The position numbers and the translations under genes were made by a program. Below the pieces are notes generated by a model. It did no database searches and had not been told where the DNA came from. It saw nothing but the letters and a program-made list of their open reading frames with translations. 56,088 nt of DNA from DASRHT01 sp035293765 (GTDB lineage Bacteria > Chloroflexota > Ktedonobacteria > Ktedonobacterales > Ktedonobacteraceae), in assembly GCA_035293765.1 (NCBI GenBank), contig DATGMF010000021.1, positions 1 to 56,088 on the forward strand, in the 5' to 3' direction. This document shows positions 8,617 through 17,090 of the stretch, piece by piece. Every line of letters starts with the position of its first letter. The stretch's first letter is position 1.

Positions 8617-8629
8617 TTGACTAAGTCAA
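8617..8629. promoter_or_regulatory. Perfect palindrome before the cysteine operon
   Basis: TTGACTAAGTCAA is a perfect inverted repeat (6-base arms, one central base) lying 18-30 bases upstream of the first start codon of the operon, where a repressor could block transcription or translation. A related TTGAT...ATCAA palindrome lies upstream of sulfite reductase. A shared sulfur regulator is an inference. The rest of the gap to 8887 shows no other clear element. Confidence 0.4.
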
Positions 8630-8887
8630 TCAATTTAGTTTCTCTAATAGCTAACGAAAGATTACCATGCACATTTTTTACTTGTCAAGGAATGTCAAGC
8701 TACATTGCGAGGTATTCTATCGTCTAAGATATTCACCTGTGAGAACACGGGTAACCGCCTAAATTATTCCGCCTGATGGAACAGGAACACCTGTTGTACG
8801 GCTGTCCACGCTTGCAATTTACGCGTTCTGCTGGTACTCTGAAAGTAAAGAAAGCCTCTAATATTTCCACAGTCAGGAGAGACCACC

Positions 8888-10066
8888 ATGAGCAGGACAG
8901 CCACATGCATCATCATCGGCGGAGGCGTCATGGGCGCCAGCATCGCTTACCACCTCGCCAGGCAGGGCAACGAACGCGTGATGTTATTCGAACGACAGGC
9001 CCTCTGTAATGGAACGACGGGACGCTCGGGCGCAATTATCCGCCAGCATTATTCTAACGACTTTACGATTCGCATGGCGCGGGACAGCTTGCAGGTGTTT
9101 GCCCATTTCGCTGATGTGGTCGGAGGCGACTGCGGCTTTACCACCACCGGCATGCTTGTTATGGCTAACGCGGAGGGAGCCGACTTGTTGAGGTCGAACG
9201 TGGCCTTGCAGCAGCAAGAAGGCGTGCCGACAAAGCTGATCGCTCCTGCCGAGATTGGCGAGGTCGCGCCCGGCTACAGCGGGAAGGATATTGAGCTAGC
9301 CTGCTATGAGTCCGATACAGGCGTGGCCGATCCGATGGCGACCACGCATTGTTTCGGGCAACGCGCTAGAGACCACGGCGCAACCATCCACGAAGGCGTT
9401 ACCGTCACGCGCATCATGACGCAAGACGGGCGTATCACGGGCGTTGAGACGACGCAGGGAACGTTTACCGCGCCGATTGTGGTGCTGGCCGCCAATGTGT
9501 GGAGCGTGGCTCTGGCTCAAGATATCGGCATTACGCTGCCGATTATCGCGACGCGCCATCCTATGGTAGCGCTGCGTCGCCCCAACGATTGCGGCGGTCG
9601 GCAAGGGCTCCACGCCGTCTGCCTGGATATGGCGCGCGAGATTTACCTGCGCCCGGACATCGGCGGCGTGACGCTGGTTGGCACAACGGAGAACGTGCTG
9701 ACGCCAGAGAATCCCGATCACTACGCGCAGGGATTGACGGAGGACGAGATCAGCTATTTTCGCACCCGTGGCAGGGAGTGCTTCCCGGCGCTGGCCCGCG
9801 CCGTACCGCGTGGCGGCTGGGCCGGCATCTACGACGACACCCCCGACTATCACCCGATCCTTGACCGGCTCCCCGCTTATGAAGGGCTCTACTGCGCAGC
9901 CGGATTTAGCGGTCACGGCTTTAAACTCTCGCCTGTCGTCGGGCAATGGATGGCTCAATTGATCACAACCGGGCAAAAGCCAGCCGATATGCAACACTTC
10001 GCCTACGACCGCTTTACGACCGGACAGGAGATCGCACCAGGGTATAGCGCGGGCGTGATAGGGTAA
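8888..10066 (+). CDS. FAD-dependent amine/amino-acid oxidoreductase (DAO family)
   Basis: A 392-residue flavoenzyme of the D-amino-acid oxidase/sarcosine oxidase fold. The N-terminal dinucleotide motif is IIGGGVMGASIAYHLA, followed by LFERQALCNGTTGRSGAIIR, the pattern of sarcosine oxidase beta-subunit-like enzymes. The C-terminal GLYCAAGFSGHGFKLSPVVG closes the FAD site. It has no membrane segment. A GGAGAG site precedes the ATG. No sarcosine oxidase alpha, gamma or delta subunits are adjacent, so it probably acts alone on a secondary amine, a D-amino acid or glycine. The exact substrate is unresolved. The GH4 remnant downstream is unrelated. Confidence 0.82.
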   Translation: MSRTATCIIIGGGVMGASIAYHLARQGNERVMLFERQALCNGTTGRSGAIIRQHYSNDFTIRMARDSLQVFAHFADVVGGDCGFTTTGMLVMANAEGADLLRSNVALQQQEGVPTKLIAPAEIGEVAPGYSGKDIELACYESDTGVADPMATTHCFGQRARDHGATIHEGVTVTRIMTQDGRITGVETTQGTFTAPIVVLAANVWSVALAQDIGITLPIIATRHPMVALRRPNDCGGRQGLHAVCLDMAREIYLRPDIGGVTLVGTTENVLTPENPDHYAQGLTEDEISYFRTRGRECFPALARAVPRGGWAGIYDDTPDYHPILDRLPAYEGLYCAAGFSGHGFKLSPVVGQWMAQLITTGQKPADMQHFAYDRFTTGQEIAPGYSAGVIG

Positions 10067-10147
10067 ACGCTACAAATACACCCGTAGGGGCACGGCCTCG
10101 CGCCTGCCCTGCCCCTAAAGGCAAATTGATATTTTCAGGAGAATCTC

Positions 10148-10454
10148 ATGCCAAAAATTACCTTAGGGCTGCTGCGTTGAGGTTCCCTGCCTGGTCGATA
10201 GCAATGGCCTGCAACCGACGGTAATCGGTCCCGTCCCTCCTCAGTTGGCGGCATTACAGAGCAGCAATATCACTGTGCAGGGGCTCGTTGTCGAGGCGGC
10301 GCTGACAGGCAACCGCGAGCATGTCTATCACGCGGCGATGTTCGATCCGCACACCTCGGCGGAGTTGACGCTGGACGAGATCTATCAACTGGTTGACGAT
10401 CTGTTCGCGGCGCACGGAGCGATCATGCCTGAGATGAATCAGTTTTGGCGATAA
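10148..10454 (+). pseudogene. Remnant of a GH4 alpha-galactosidase/alpha-glucosidase gene
   Basis: The ATG at 10148 has a good AGGAGA site and reads MPKITL, the usual opening of GH4 enzymes, but it stops at 10178 after ten codons. From 10179 another frame reads VDSNGLQPTVIGPVPPQLA and then VVEAALTGNREHVYHAAMFD, DELTL-like LTLDEIYQLVDDLFAAHG and NQFW, which is the conserved C-terminus of GH4 glycosidases, ending at 10454. So the first six codons and the last 90 or so survive, with about 350 codons deleted between them. The end overlaps the 3' end of the pentapeptide gene by 32 bases. A repeat (GTAGGGGCA...TGCCCCTA) lies just upstream at about 10085-10120. Confidence 0.75.
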
Positions 10455-11319
10455 GATTTCTTATCGCAGGGAGCGGGGGTGGCCCATAACGGTTCCAACC
10501 AATTGTTCCTCTGCCAAACAGTAATAGGAATCCAAAGTATACATTGAAGAAAGGAACGAAGAGCCAGAGGAGAGAGACCGCCCCCCTATTGAGATCGTGA
10601 AACCGCCGAATTATCAATGAGATCTGAAAGAAGACTACCGCTCCCATCAATGCCAGGAGGAGTACAACTGTGGCGAAACTGGAGATCGAAAGAAGGCGGG
10701 AAGCTATCCAGAGAGCCCCCAGAAAAGCTGCCGCTCCATTACCCATCAGGCCACCTACAATATAGCTCCTCCGGTTGATCCTGCCTCGAAAAAGGCCGAT
10801 AAGGCCACCGCTTGGACCTGGATTGATATCGTCCAACTCAACGGCTCCCATATTGGCCTGACGCAGATCGACTCCACTCAGATCAGCCTGTTCCAGATCG
10901 ACTCCAACCAGGTTAGCGCCTCTCAAGTCAGCGCCATCGAGATAGGTACCAATGAGGATGGCTTCTCTCAGGTCGGCGTTGTGCAGATTAGCCCGGACCA
11001 GGTAGGCATCAGTCAAATTGGCTCCACTTAGGTCTGCACCGCTCAGGTCCACCTGGCTTAGATTGGCACTGCTGAGATCAGCCCCACTCAGATTGGCTCC
11101 ACTCAGCTTAGCAAAGTCCAGTTTGATCCGGCTCAGGTTGGCTCCACTCAGATCAGCTCCGCTCAAATTAGCTCCGTACAGGCTGACAGCGCTCAGGTCG
11201 AGACCAGAGAGATCAAGCCCTCTCAGATCACATCCATCTAAAACTGGACTAGTGGAGCTTCCTGCTTCCCGCAGCAACCTTTCCAGATTTTCTCTATCTA
11301 AGGGCTTATCTGCATCCAT
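10423..11319 (-). CDS. Pentapeptide-repeat protein fused to a DUF805 membrane domain
   Basis: A 298-residue protein in two parts. Residues about 26-160 consist of roughly 27 tandem pentapeptides of the A(D/N)LSG type, predicted to form a right-handed quadrilateral beta-helix. Residues about 172-290 match DUF805: LFRGRINRRSYIVGG, hydrophobic helices, then RRFHDLNRGAVSLLW and GWNRYGPPP. The repeat domain would sit in the cytosol, anchored by the membrane domain. The start at 11319 is set by a perfect AAGGAGG six bases away; the frame continues upstream to 11481 without a better site. Its tail runs into the GH4 remnant. The role is unknown. Confidence 0.85.
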   Translation of the reverse strand: MDADKPLDRENLERLLREAGSSTSPVLDGCDLRGLDLSGLDLSAVSLYGANLSGADLSGANLSRIKLDFAKLSGANLSGADLSSANLSQVDLSGADLSGANLTDAYLVRANLHNADLREAILIGTYLDGADLRGANLVGVDLEQADLSGVDLRQANMGAVELDDINPGPSGGLIGLFRGRINRRSYIVGGLMGNGAAAFLGALWIASRLLSISSFATVVLLLALMGAVVFFQISLIIRRFHDLNRGAVSLLWLFVPFFNVYFGFLLLFGRGTIGWNRYGPPPLPAIRNLIAKTDSSQA

Positions 11320-11674
11320 GCTATGCCTCCTTATCAACACAGGCAGCGTTTTTCTCCTACCGCGATAGTAATAATGTTTCCATAAGAGACGGTAAGTTTC
11401 CCTACACTCTCTTGCTAGAGAAGGCAAGTTCTGTATCCTAATACCTCTGCCTTCTGTACTTCCCCTATTACAAACGTACATAGAGGTGCATTTTCAAAGA
11501 GGATATCATCAGAAAATCATTTTTTGATGAAGATAGGGATCAGCAGGGCAAAGCTACAATTCGGTCATCGGATTTTTAATTTTCCTTTTGAGCGTCACAT
11601 AATAACGAACGATGAAAAGCAGGAAGATTTCTTCCTGCTCTTCTAGCACTACTTTTCCTCGTCCAAAGCGCGCT
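11320..11674. other. Intergenic region with terminator-like hairpin
   Basis: This 355-base AT-rich gap lies between the HEAT gene (which ends at 11675 on the minus strand) and the start of the pentapeptide gene. It carries the terminator hairpin listed separately at 11614-11639; the remainder should hold the pentapeptide gene promoter, but none stands out. Confidence 0.4.
11614..11639 (-). terminator. Intrinsic terminator of the HEAT-repeat gene
   Basis: On the minus strand a perfect 10-bp stem AGCAGGAAGA / TCTTCCTGCT with a two-base loop is followed by TTTTC, 36 bases after the HEAT gene stop codon. The T run is short, so efficiency is uncertain. Confidence 0.65.
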
Positions 11675-12733
11675 CTATGAGCCATTCATCAACACCCCCT
11701 CGGCAATCAGTTGGGAGAGGGCGCGGCGAGCGGCTTGAGGCGTGGCTATCTGGTAGGCGACGCTGTGCATGCTCTGGATAACCGGCTCCAGGTAGGGCCT
11801 GAGCTTTTTATTGCGCAGGCACATATTATGCAGCACATAAGAGGCCGTTTCTACCAGCCAGGGAGACGTATCGGTAACGACCAGCAGGTGCAATAGCGGT
11901 TCAACGCAGCGTTTGCCGAAGCTGATCAGTTTTTTGGCTCCCATCCATGCCACCGAATGATCAGGGTCGCGCAACGACTCCACCAGCACAGGAAGCACGC
12001 GGGAATCGCAGATTTCTCCCAGGGCGCGCACGCAGTGCCAGCGTATCCAGGGCGAGCTACTCTTACTCTCCGCAACGAGCGCGGGCACAGCCGCAAAACC
12101 CAGGCGTGCCAGAGCAAAATCAATCTGACTGCTCATTTGCTCGTCTGCCGTATGTAACGACCTGAGCAACGCCGGAACAGCCGTGGCATCCCCAACTCGG
12201 CCCAGAGCTTTCGCTGCCTGCGAACGTACAGCGGATATGGGATCATCTAATGCCTGGATCAGCAAGGGGGTAGCATGGCGACTCCCGATGATGCCCAGGA
12301 GGTATACCGCGGACTCTCGCATGGCCGGACGTTTATCAGCGACGGCTGCGATTAATACACGTTCAACGCGAGCATAATCCATGCCAGAGCCAGGCAGAAA
12401 CAGCGTGCGCAAGCGCGTACGAGCATGCGCGGTACGCAGAGGAACGGGGACGACAAAGGGCTTACCGGCCCAGGTCCCTAGAGCGATGAATTCGAGCAGA
12501 TTTTGCGCCAGGCGATCATCATTGAGTGAGGAGACGGCGATGACGGCGCGAGGATCGTCCTGGATAATCCAGTGCAGCAGTCGCCAGGCTGCGCCGCGCC
12601 GACCTGCCGCAGCTTCTTCCGCCAGCACCTGTGGCGGTGTAACGCCAACGGGAGGCGTGGCCTCAAGAGCCGATTGAACCGGCATGGGGGTATGGACCCG
12701 ATTTATATCAGAAGCGTGATCTGAAGATGTCAT
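11675..12733 (-). CDS. HEAT-repeat protein
   Basis: A 352-residue soluble protein. The central part (about 130-290) contains consecutive HEAT/PBS-lyase-type helical pairs: RESAVYLLGIIGSRHATPLL, SAVRSQAAKALGRVGDATAV, IRWHCVRALGEICDSRVLPV and HSVAWMGAKKLISFG. The N-terminal 100 residues are not repetitive. Such solenoids usually bind other proteins; no catalytic motif is present, and no phycobilisome genes are nearby that would support a lyase function. It is transcribed alone, with its own terminator hairpin. Confidence 0.82.
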   Translation of the reverse strand: MTSSDHASDINRVHTPMPVQSALEATPPVGVTPPQVLAEEAAAGRRGAAWRLLHWIIQDDPRAVIAVSSLNDDRLAQNLLEFIALGTWAGKPFVVPVPLRTAHARTRLRTLFLPGSGMDYARVERVLIAAVADKRPAMRESAVYLLGIIGSRHATPLLIQALDDPISAVRSQAAKALGRVGDATAVPALLRSLHTADEQMSSQIDFALARLGFAAVPALVAESKSSSPWIRWHCVRALGEICDSRVLPVLVESLRDPDHSVAWMGAKKLISFGKRCVEPLLHLLVVTDTSPWLVETASYVLHNMCLRNKKLRPYLEPVIQSMHSVAYQIATPQAARRALSQLIAEGVLMNGS

Positions 12734-12893
12734 TTCTCGTGTCCCTTAGAAGTAATCAATACATACTAAGATTGCGCTCCAGTCAAGCAACTAGGACGTA
12801 ACTTCTGGGGAACGGACTACGAAACGTCTACCTAATACGGGAGATTTGCTGTGTGATGTAGAGAGAACACTTATAGTATAGCATTCTGAGAAC

Positions 12894-12952
12894 AAAAAAA
12901 CAGGTACCCGCGAGCGTTCCACCTCTTGAGAGTGAGAAACCCGTAGGTACCT
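12894..12952 (-). terminator. Terminator-like hairpin after the molybdenum hydroxylase gene
   Basis: On the minus strand, arms AGGTACC (12952-12946) and GGTACCT (12908-12902), separated by a 37-base loop with weak internal pairing, are followed by TG and a run of seven T. It begins 24 bases after the stop codon at 12976. Confidence 0.55.
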
Positions 12953-12975
12953 TTCTCTACGATTTAGAGCCTGGC

Positions 12976-15306
12976 TTACTGCCTGTGCTGCATAGCTGTG
13001 AAGACCCGTTCAGGGGTCATGGGAATATCGCTCATACGCACGCCGACGGCATCGTGAATGGCGTTCGCGACGGCGGCGGCAACGGGCACGACCGGAGGCT
13101 CGCCCACGCCTTTGGCGCCAAAGGGACCAAGCGCGGATGGTATCTGCACCAGCACAGTGGCAATATTCGGCACGTCCTGGCTATGTGGCAGCGCGTAATC
13201 CATCAGCGTGGAGGTGAGCAACTGCCCATTTTCGTCGTACTCAAAGCCTTCAAAGAGCGCCCAGCCAAGCCCCTGAGCGACGCCGCCGTGAATCTGGCCT
13301 TCAACTTCGGCGGGATTGATGGCATTGCCTACATCCTGTACCGCGATGTAATTGAGCACGCGCACCTCGCCGGTGTCGGGATCGACGGCGGCTCTGGCAA
13401 GATGAGCGGTGAACATGGGAGAGCTGAACTTGTTGGCGGCCCGACCACGTCCATAGATCGGCTCAAACTGTCCAGCGAAGCGCATAGAAGCGGCGGCAAT
13501 CTCCTTCAACGTGATGCTTTTGCCCGGCACACCCCTGACCACCACGCTACCATCGCTGATATCCAGGTCATCAATGGAGGCTTCAAGCATTTCGCTGGCA
13601 GCGGCTAATATCTGCTGACGTGCATCGTTCGCGGCTGCCAGAACGGCGGACCCCATAGCGTAAGTAGTTTTGCTGCCACCGGTGCCGCCGCTATAAGGCA
13701 TGGTGTCGGTGCTATCATGCGCCACGTTCACGCTATCAACAGAGGCTCCCAGCACTTCAGCGGCGATCAGCGCCATTGAGGTATCGGAGCCAGTCAGATC
13801 AACCGTACCAACCACGACGGTAAAGGTGCCATCGCTCTCAAGGCGACAGGCGGCTGCCGCCGGTTCGGTGCCGCCGGGCCAGCCGCCAACAGCAACGCCA
13901 ACGCCGATTTTCCAGCCCTTCAACTCCTCCGGCACCGCCTGTTGCGCCGTTCTATTGCTCCACAGCGGCTGCTTTTGTAGCTCCTCTATACACTCTATCA
14001 GCCCGATACGTCGCCATGTACGACGGTCGATCATGGTGTCGCCCTCTTTGACCGCGTTTTTTTTACGAAACTCGATGGGGTCAAACTGCATCTGTTCGCA
14101 GAGCTCATCGACGGTACTCTCCAGGGCGAATGTGGCCTGGGGCGCGTTAGGAGCGCGGTATGCGCCAACGCTGACTTTGTTCGTCAGCACCTCATAGCAG
14201 CGAATATCGACATTGGGGCAGTTATAAGTGCTCGCCATAATGAAGCCGCCCAGGCTGGCAGCAGCTCCAGGATACGCGCCCGCATCAAAGATGGCCCTGC
14301 CCTGGAGCGCGACCAGCGTACCATCGCGCTTTGCGCCCAGTTTGAGCGTAATCACCGATTGGGGCGCGGGGTTGCCTGCCAGCAAGTCTTCCTGGCGCGT
14401 ATAGACAAGGCGCACAGGACGGCGACAGGCGGCAGCAGCGGCGGCGGCCAGCGGCTCTGACAGGCCAAATTTGCCGCCGAAGGCTCCACCGATGGGGGTT
14501 GACTCCACGCGAATCTGGCGCTCAGGCATGTCCAGAGCTTCGGAGATATCCTTACGCACGCCAAACATTCCCTGAGAGCTGGGCCAGACGGTTAAATGAT
14601 GCCCGGACCCGTCCGGCACGACGGTAATCGATTGCGGTTCCATATAGGACTGGTGTACGGGCCGAGTCCGATAGGTGCGTTCAACGACTACTTCGGCCTC
14701 GCGCCAGCCCGCCTCGATATCACCGGTCTTGAGGTGCGCTTTATCGCTGACATTCTGCGACAGGGCTTCTTTCTCGGCCTCCTCCTCAACGCCCTCTTCG
14801 GGTACGGCTGCATGCGCCCCGCCACCTGCAATCTCGGAGACCTCAGCTTCGCTGCGTGTGCGCGCAAGTGGGGCATCCGGCTGCAACGAGACCAGCGGAT
14901 CGATGACGACGGGCAGCGGCTCGTACTCGACATCAACGGCGGCAGCGCCATCTTCGGCGGCCTCCTCCGTCTCGCCCAGCACTATCGCGACCGGGTGGCC
15001 GCACCAGTTTACCTCGCCGTGCGCCAGAGGGGCCTGGGAGCGCGAGGTGCTGTGAGCGTTAGCCATACCAAGCGTCTCACTCGTATACACGGCCACAACG
15101 CCCGGGATCGCCTGGGCCGCTACCGTATCAATCGAGACGATACGGGCATGCGCGTAAGGGCTGAGCACCAGCCGGGCATGCACCAGCCGGGGAAACGCCA
15201 GGTCGCCTGCGTAACGCGTACGCCCGGTCAATTTATCGGGTGCGTCCTTACGACGCGCCGACTTACCAACCGTAGCATGCGCTGTCTGGTTAATTGTTTG
15301 TGTCAT
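12976..15306 (-). CDS. Molybdopterin-binding subunit of a xanthine dehydrogenase/aldehyde oxidase family enzyme
   Basis: A 776-residue large subunit that would hydroxylate a purine, aldehyde or other carbon centre at a molybdenum cofactor. It opens with the family start GKSARRKDAPDKLTGRTRYA (the a/b hammerhead domain). Later come GGAFGGKFG (cofactor-binding loop, about 280), VGAYRAPNAPQATFALE, QGLGWALFEGF, and near the end GAKGVGEPPVVPVAAAVANA, whose Glu is the expected catalytic base. The CO-dehydrogenase loop AYxCSFR is absent. The FAD and 2Fe-2S subunits normally encoded alongside are not in this neighbourhood, so the partners must lie elsewhere. The substrate is unknown. Confidence 0.88.
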   Translation of the reverse strand: MTQTINQTAHATVGKSARRKDAPDKLTGRTRYAGDLAFPRLVHARLVLSPYAHARIVSIDTVAAQAIPGVVAVYTSETLGMANAHSTSRSQAPLAHGEVNWCGHPVAIVLGETEEAAEDGAAAVDVEYEPLPVVIDPLVSLQPDAPLARTRSEAEVSEIAGGGAHAAVPEEGVEEEAEKEALSQNVSDKAHLKTGDIEAGWREAEVVVERTYRTRPVHQSYMEPQSITVVPDGSGHHLTVWPSSQGMFGVRKDISEALDMPERQIRVESTPIGGAFGGKFGLSEPLAAAAAAACRRPVRLVYTRQEDLLAGNPAPQSVITLKLGAKRDGTLVALQGRAIFDAGAYPGAAASLGGFIMASTYNCPNVDIRCYEVLTNKVSVGAYRAPNAPQATFALESTVDELCEQMQFDPIEFRKKNAVKEGDTMIDRRTWRRIGLIECIEELQKQPLWSNRTAQQAVPEELKGWKIGVGVAVGGWPGGTEPAAAACRLESDGTFTVVVGTVDLTGSDTSMALIAAEVLGASVDSVNVAHDSTDTMPYSGGTGGSKTTYAMGSAVLAAANDARQQILAAASEMLEASIDDLDISDGSVVVRGVPGKSITLKEIAAASMRFAGQFEPIYGRGRAANKFSSPMFTAHLARAAVDPDTGEVRVLNYIAVQDVGNAINPAEVEGQIHGGVAQGLGWALFEGFEYDENGQLLTSTLMDYALPHSQDVPNIATVLVQIPSALGPFGAKGVGEPPVVPVAAAVANAIHDAVGVRMSDIPMTPERVFTAMQHRQ

Positions 15307-15322
15307 CAGGAAAGCATCTCCA

Positions 15323-15372
15323 TATAGTGCTACAATAAATATCAGACTATAGTGCTACAATAAATATCAGAC
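15323..15372. repeat. Tandem 25-bp duplication upstream of the molybdenum hydroxylase gene
   Basis: Two exact, adjacent copies of a 25-base unit beginning TATAGTGCTACAATAAATAT (15323-15347 and 15348-15372) lie 17-66 bases before the start codon. They probably include or flank the promoter. Confidence 0.85.
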
Positions 15373-15674
15373 TCCGATGGGTATGAGAGCAGAGAAAAAC
15401 GCTCTATGCTCTCAGGTATCTTACACATTTTAACGCTCGCCAGTCTGTTTTCACCAACTCCTCCCGCAGACTATTTTATGCATTAGCGCGTGTAACAAGG
15501 CTGATAGGTCGAGAAAACCCAGAGAGATGATGGAGCCTAAACGCGAGAGCGCCGGAGTACACTGGTAAGCTCGCTTCTAAAGTGTACCACATATTGATGT
15601 TTTCCGTGAACAGAAAGGGAGGACAACGCTGATCGGTTGTCCTCCCTGGCGTAACGAGCATTGGATGCAGGTTC
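15373..15674. other. Intergenic region
   Basis: About 300 bases between the hydroxylase start and the end of the Gly/Gln/Tyr-rich gene. Apart from the terminator at 15616-15647, I see only a short inverted repeat GTACAC...GTGTAC around 15557-15588 and no credible gene. Confidence 0.35.
15616..15647 (-). terminator. Intrinsic terminator of the Gly/Gln/Tyr-rich gene
   Basis: A perfect 12-bp stem AGGGAGGACAAC / GTTGTCCTCCCT with an eight-base loop lies 28 bases beyond the stop codon. On the minus strand it is followed by TTTCTG. The T run is short but the stem is very stable. Confidence 0.7.
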
Positions 15675-16115
15675 TTATGGTCTCCCCCCGAACATGCCGC
15701 CAGCGCGTTGTTTGACTTGCTGCGCGATGTTATCGATGACATTACCGACGGCATCTTTCGCCTGCTGAGAATATTGCTGGCCGCCCGGGACCCTGCCTGC
15801 GAACTGGTCAATCACCTGACCAATTTGCTGCTTTGCCATCTGTGCCGCCTGCGAGACCTGATCCTGGCCTGGTTGCTGGCCCTGACCCATCGGTTGTCCA
15901 GGCTGTTGACCATAGCCCTGCTGCCCCGGGTCATATCCCTGTCCCGTTTGCTGCCCATAGCTCTGCTGTCCCTGATCATACCCTTGACCCGGCTGTTGAC
16001 CATAGCCCTGCCCCGACTGCTGACCATACCCTTGTTGTCCCTGAGTATAGTCCTGCCCCTGATCATAGCCTGACTGATCCTGGTTCTGCTGCGGGTCGTA
16101 ATAATTCTGTGCCAT
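15675..16115 (-). CDS. Low-complexity Gly/Gln/Tyr-rich protein with helical C-terminus
   Basis: A 146-residue protein starting MAQNYYDPQQNQDQSGYDQG, with GGAGGG nine bases before the ATG. Residues 1 to about 85 are built from degenerate repeats such as QGYGQQPGQGYDQGQQSYGQ, with almost only G, Q, Y, P and D; the composition resembles prion-like domains of eukaryotic RNA-binding proteins. Residues about 88-146 are different: AAQMAKQQIGQVIDQFAG, then KDAVGNVIDNIAQQVKQRAG, probably two amphipathic helices, ending MFGGRP. There is no signal peptide or membrane segment. The function is unknown; it lies 126 bases downstream of a Yip1-family membrane protein gene on the same strand. Confidence 0.72.
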   Translation of the reverse strand: MAQNYYDPQQNQDQSGYDQGQDYTQGQQGYGQQSGQGYGQQPGQGYDQGQQSYGQQTGQGYDPGQQGYGQQPGQPMGQGQQPGQDQVSQAAQMAKQQIGQVIDQFAGRVPGGQQYSQQAKDAVGNVIDNIAQQVKQRAGGMFGGRP

Positions 16116-16241
16116 ACTCAATTTCCCTCCTGATGGATAACGGCTCTCGGATATCACGCGCTCGTGAGTGGCTATGTATCCGCGCCCGATTTTTGTTCAT
16201 TGTCATCAAAACGCTACGATGAACTTTCTACCTGAATAGCA

Positions 16242-16979
16242 CTACCCAACAGCAGGTCTGAGATTCCTGTCCAGAAGAACGCCTACAAATACAATGAGAG
16301 CGATGGCGATCACCGCCAGCACGATGAGCTGCCAGATGATCACGCCTATAGCGCGCTCACGTTTGAGCCTGTGTACTCCCATGAGTAAAAGCACATTGAG
16401 CACAATGCCATAGGCAAGCAAAAGCAGGTTAATGCCTGTTCTGACGAAAAAGGTGGTGAATATGCCCACTATGGGGAAAAATACCAGCACGACCGCTACA
16501 ATTTTGCCGATAATGGTCAGAGGTATGTAATACAGCAAGTTTGTATAGGTCTGCGCCAGGAATGAGCCGCGACCGCCAAAGGCGCGTGAGAAGACATACT
16601 GAATGAACATGACAAAGAAGAAGGCGAGCGGGATGAAAATCAACTGGGCGAGTGTGAGCACAAGAGATGTGCTGACCGAAAAAAACGACAGGAAAGCTGT
16701 TACTACCCTCAAGCCAAAGATCGCGCCCAGATACTCGGTTGTTCTGGTAAAACCAACTATCGCACCCGCAACAGCAATGGTGATCAGCAGGATGAGCACT
16801 TGAGACCAGACCAGCCCCCAGCGAGCGTAACGCGCCTCCTCGGCAAATCTGTGAGGCGAGGGGGCGAACAGCACCTTTGAATATGCCCAGGGCAATCGCC
16901 AGAGGGACATCCTCTCGGGACGGTCCGTTTTCAGCTTGCCCTCGCTATAGCCGCGCGGCGCTTGCCTCTCCATATCCAT
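16242..16979 (-). CDS. Yip1-domain integral membrane protein
   Basis: A 245-residue protein with a polar N-terminus containing the typical Yip1 entry (WRLPWAYSKVLFAPSPHRFA), then five hydrophobic helices: about 58-78, 88-112, 118-140, 160-190 and 215-237. Bacterial Yip1 proteins are widespread inner-membrane proteins without a firm function. It is transcribed in the same direction as the Gly/Gln/Tyr-rich gene that follows. The ATG at 16979 has AGGAGG just upstream. Confidence 0.78.
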   Translation of the reverse strand: MDMERQAPRGYSEGKLKTDRPERMSLWRLPWAYSKVLFAPSPHRFAEEARYARWGLVWSQVLILLITIAVAGAIVGFTRTTEYLGAIFGLRVVTAFLSFFSVSTSLVLTLAQLIFIPLAFFFVMFIQYVFSRAFGGRGSFLAQTYTNLLYYIPLTIIGKIVAVVLVFFPIVGIFTTFFVRTGINLLLLAYGIVLNVLLLMGVHRLKRERAIGVIIWQLIVLAVIAIALIVFVGVLLDRNLRPAVG

Positions 16980-17090
16980 AATCGTCCTCCTTTATTATTT
17001 CCAGCGCAATCCCCTTTGAGGAATAGACATTCCAAATGTCATTTTCGGGTCTCTTTAGAGGGCGAAATTTTGTGCGCATTGAAAATCGTT

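Noticed and set aside
12985..13608. 207-residue frame opposite the molybdenum hydroxylase
   Set aside because: Shadow of the real gene, without a start signal or homology pattern.
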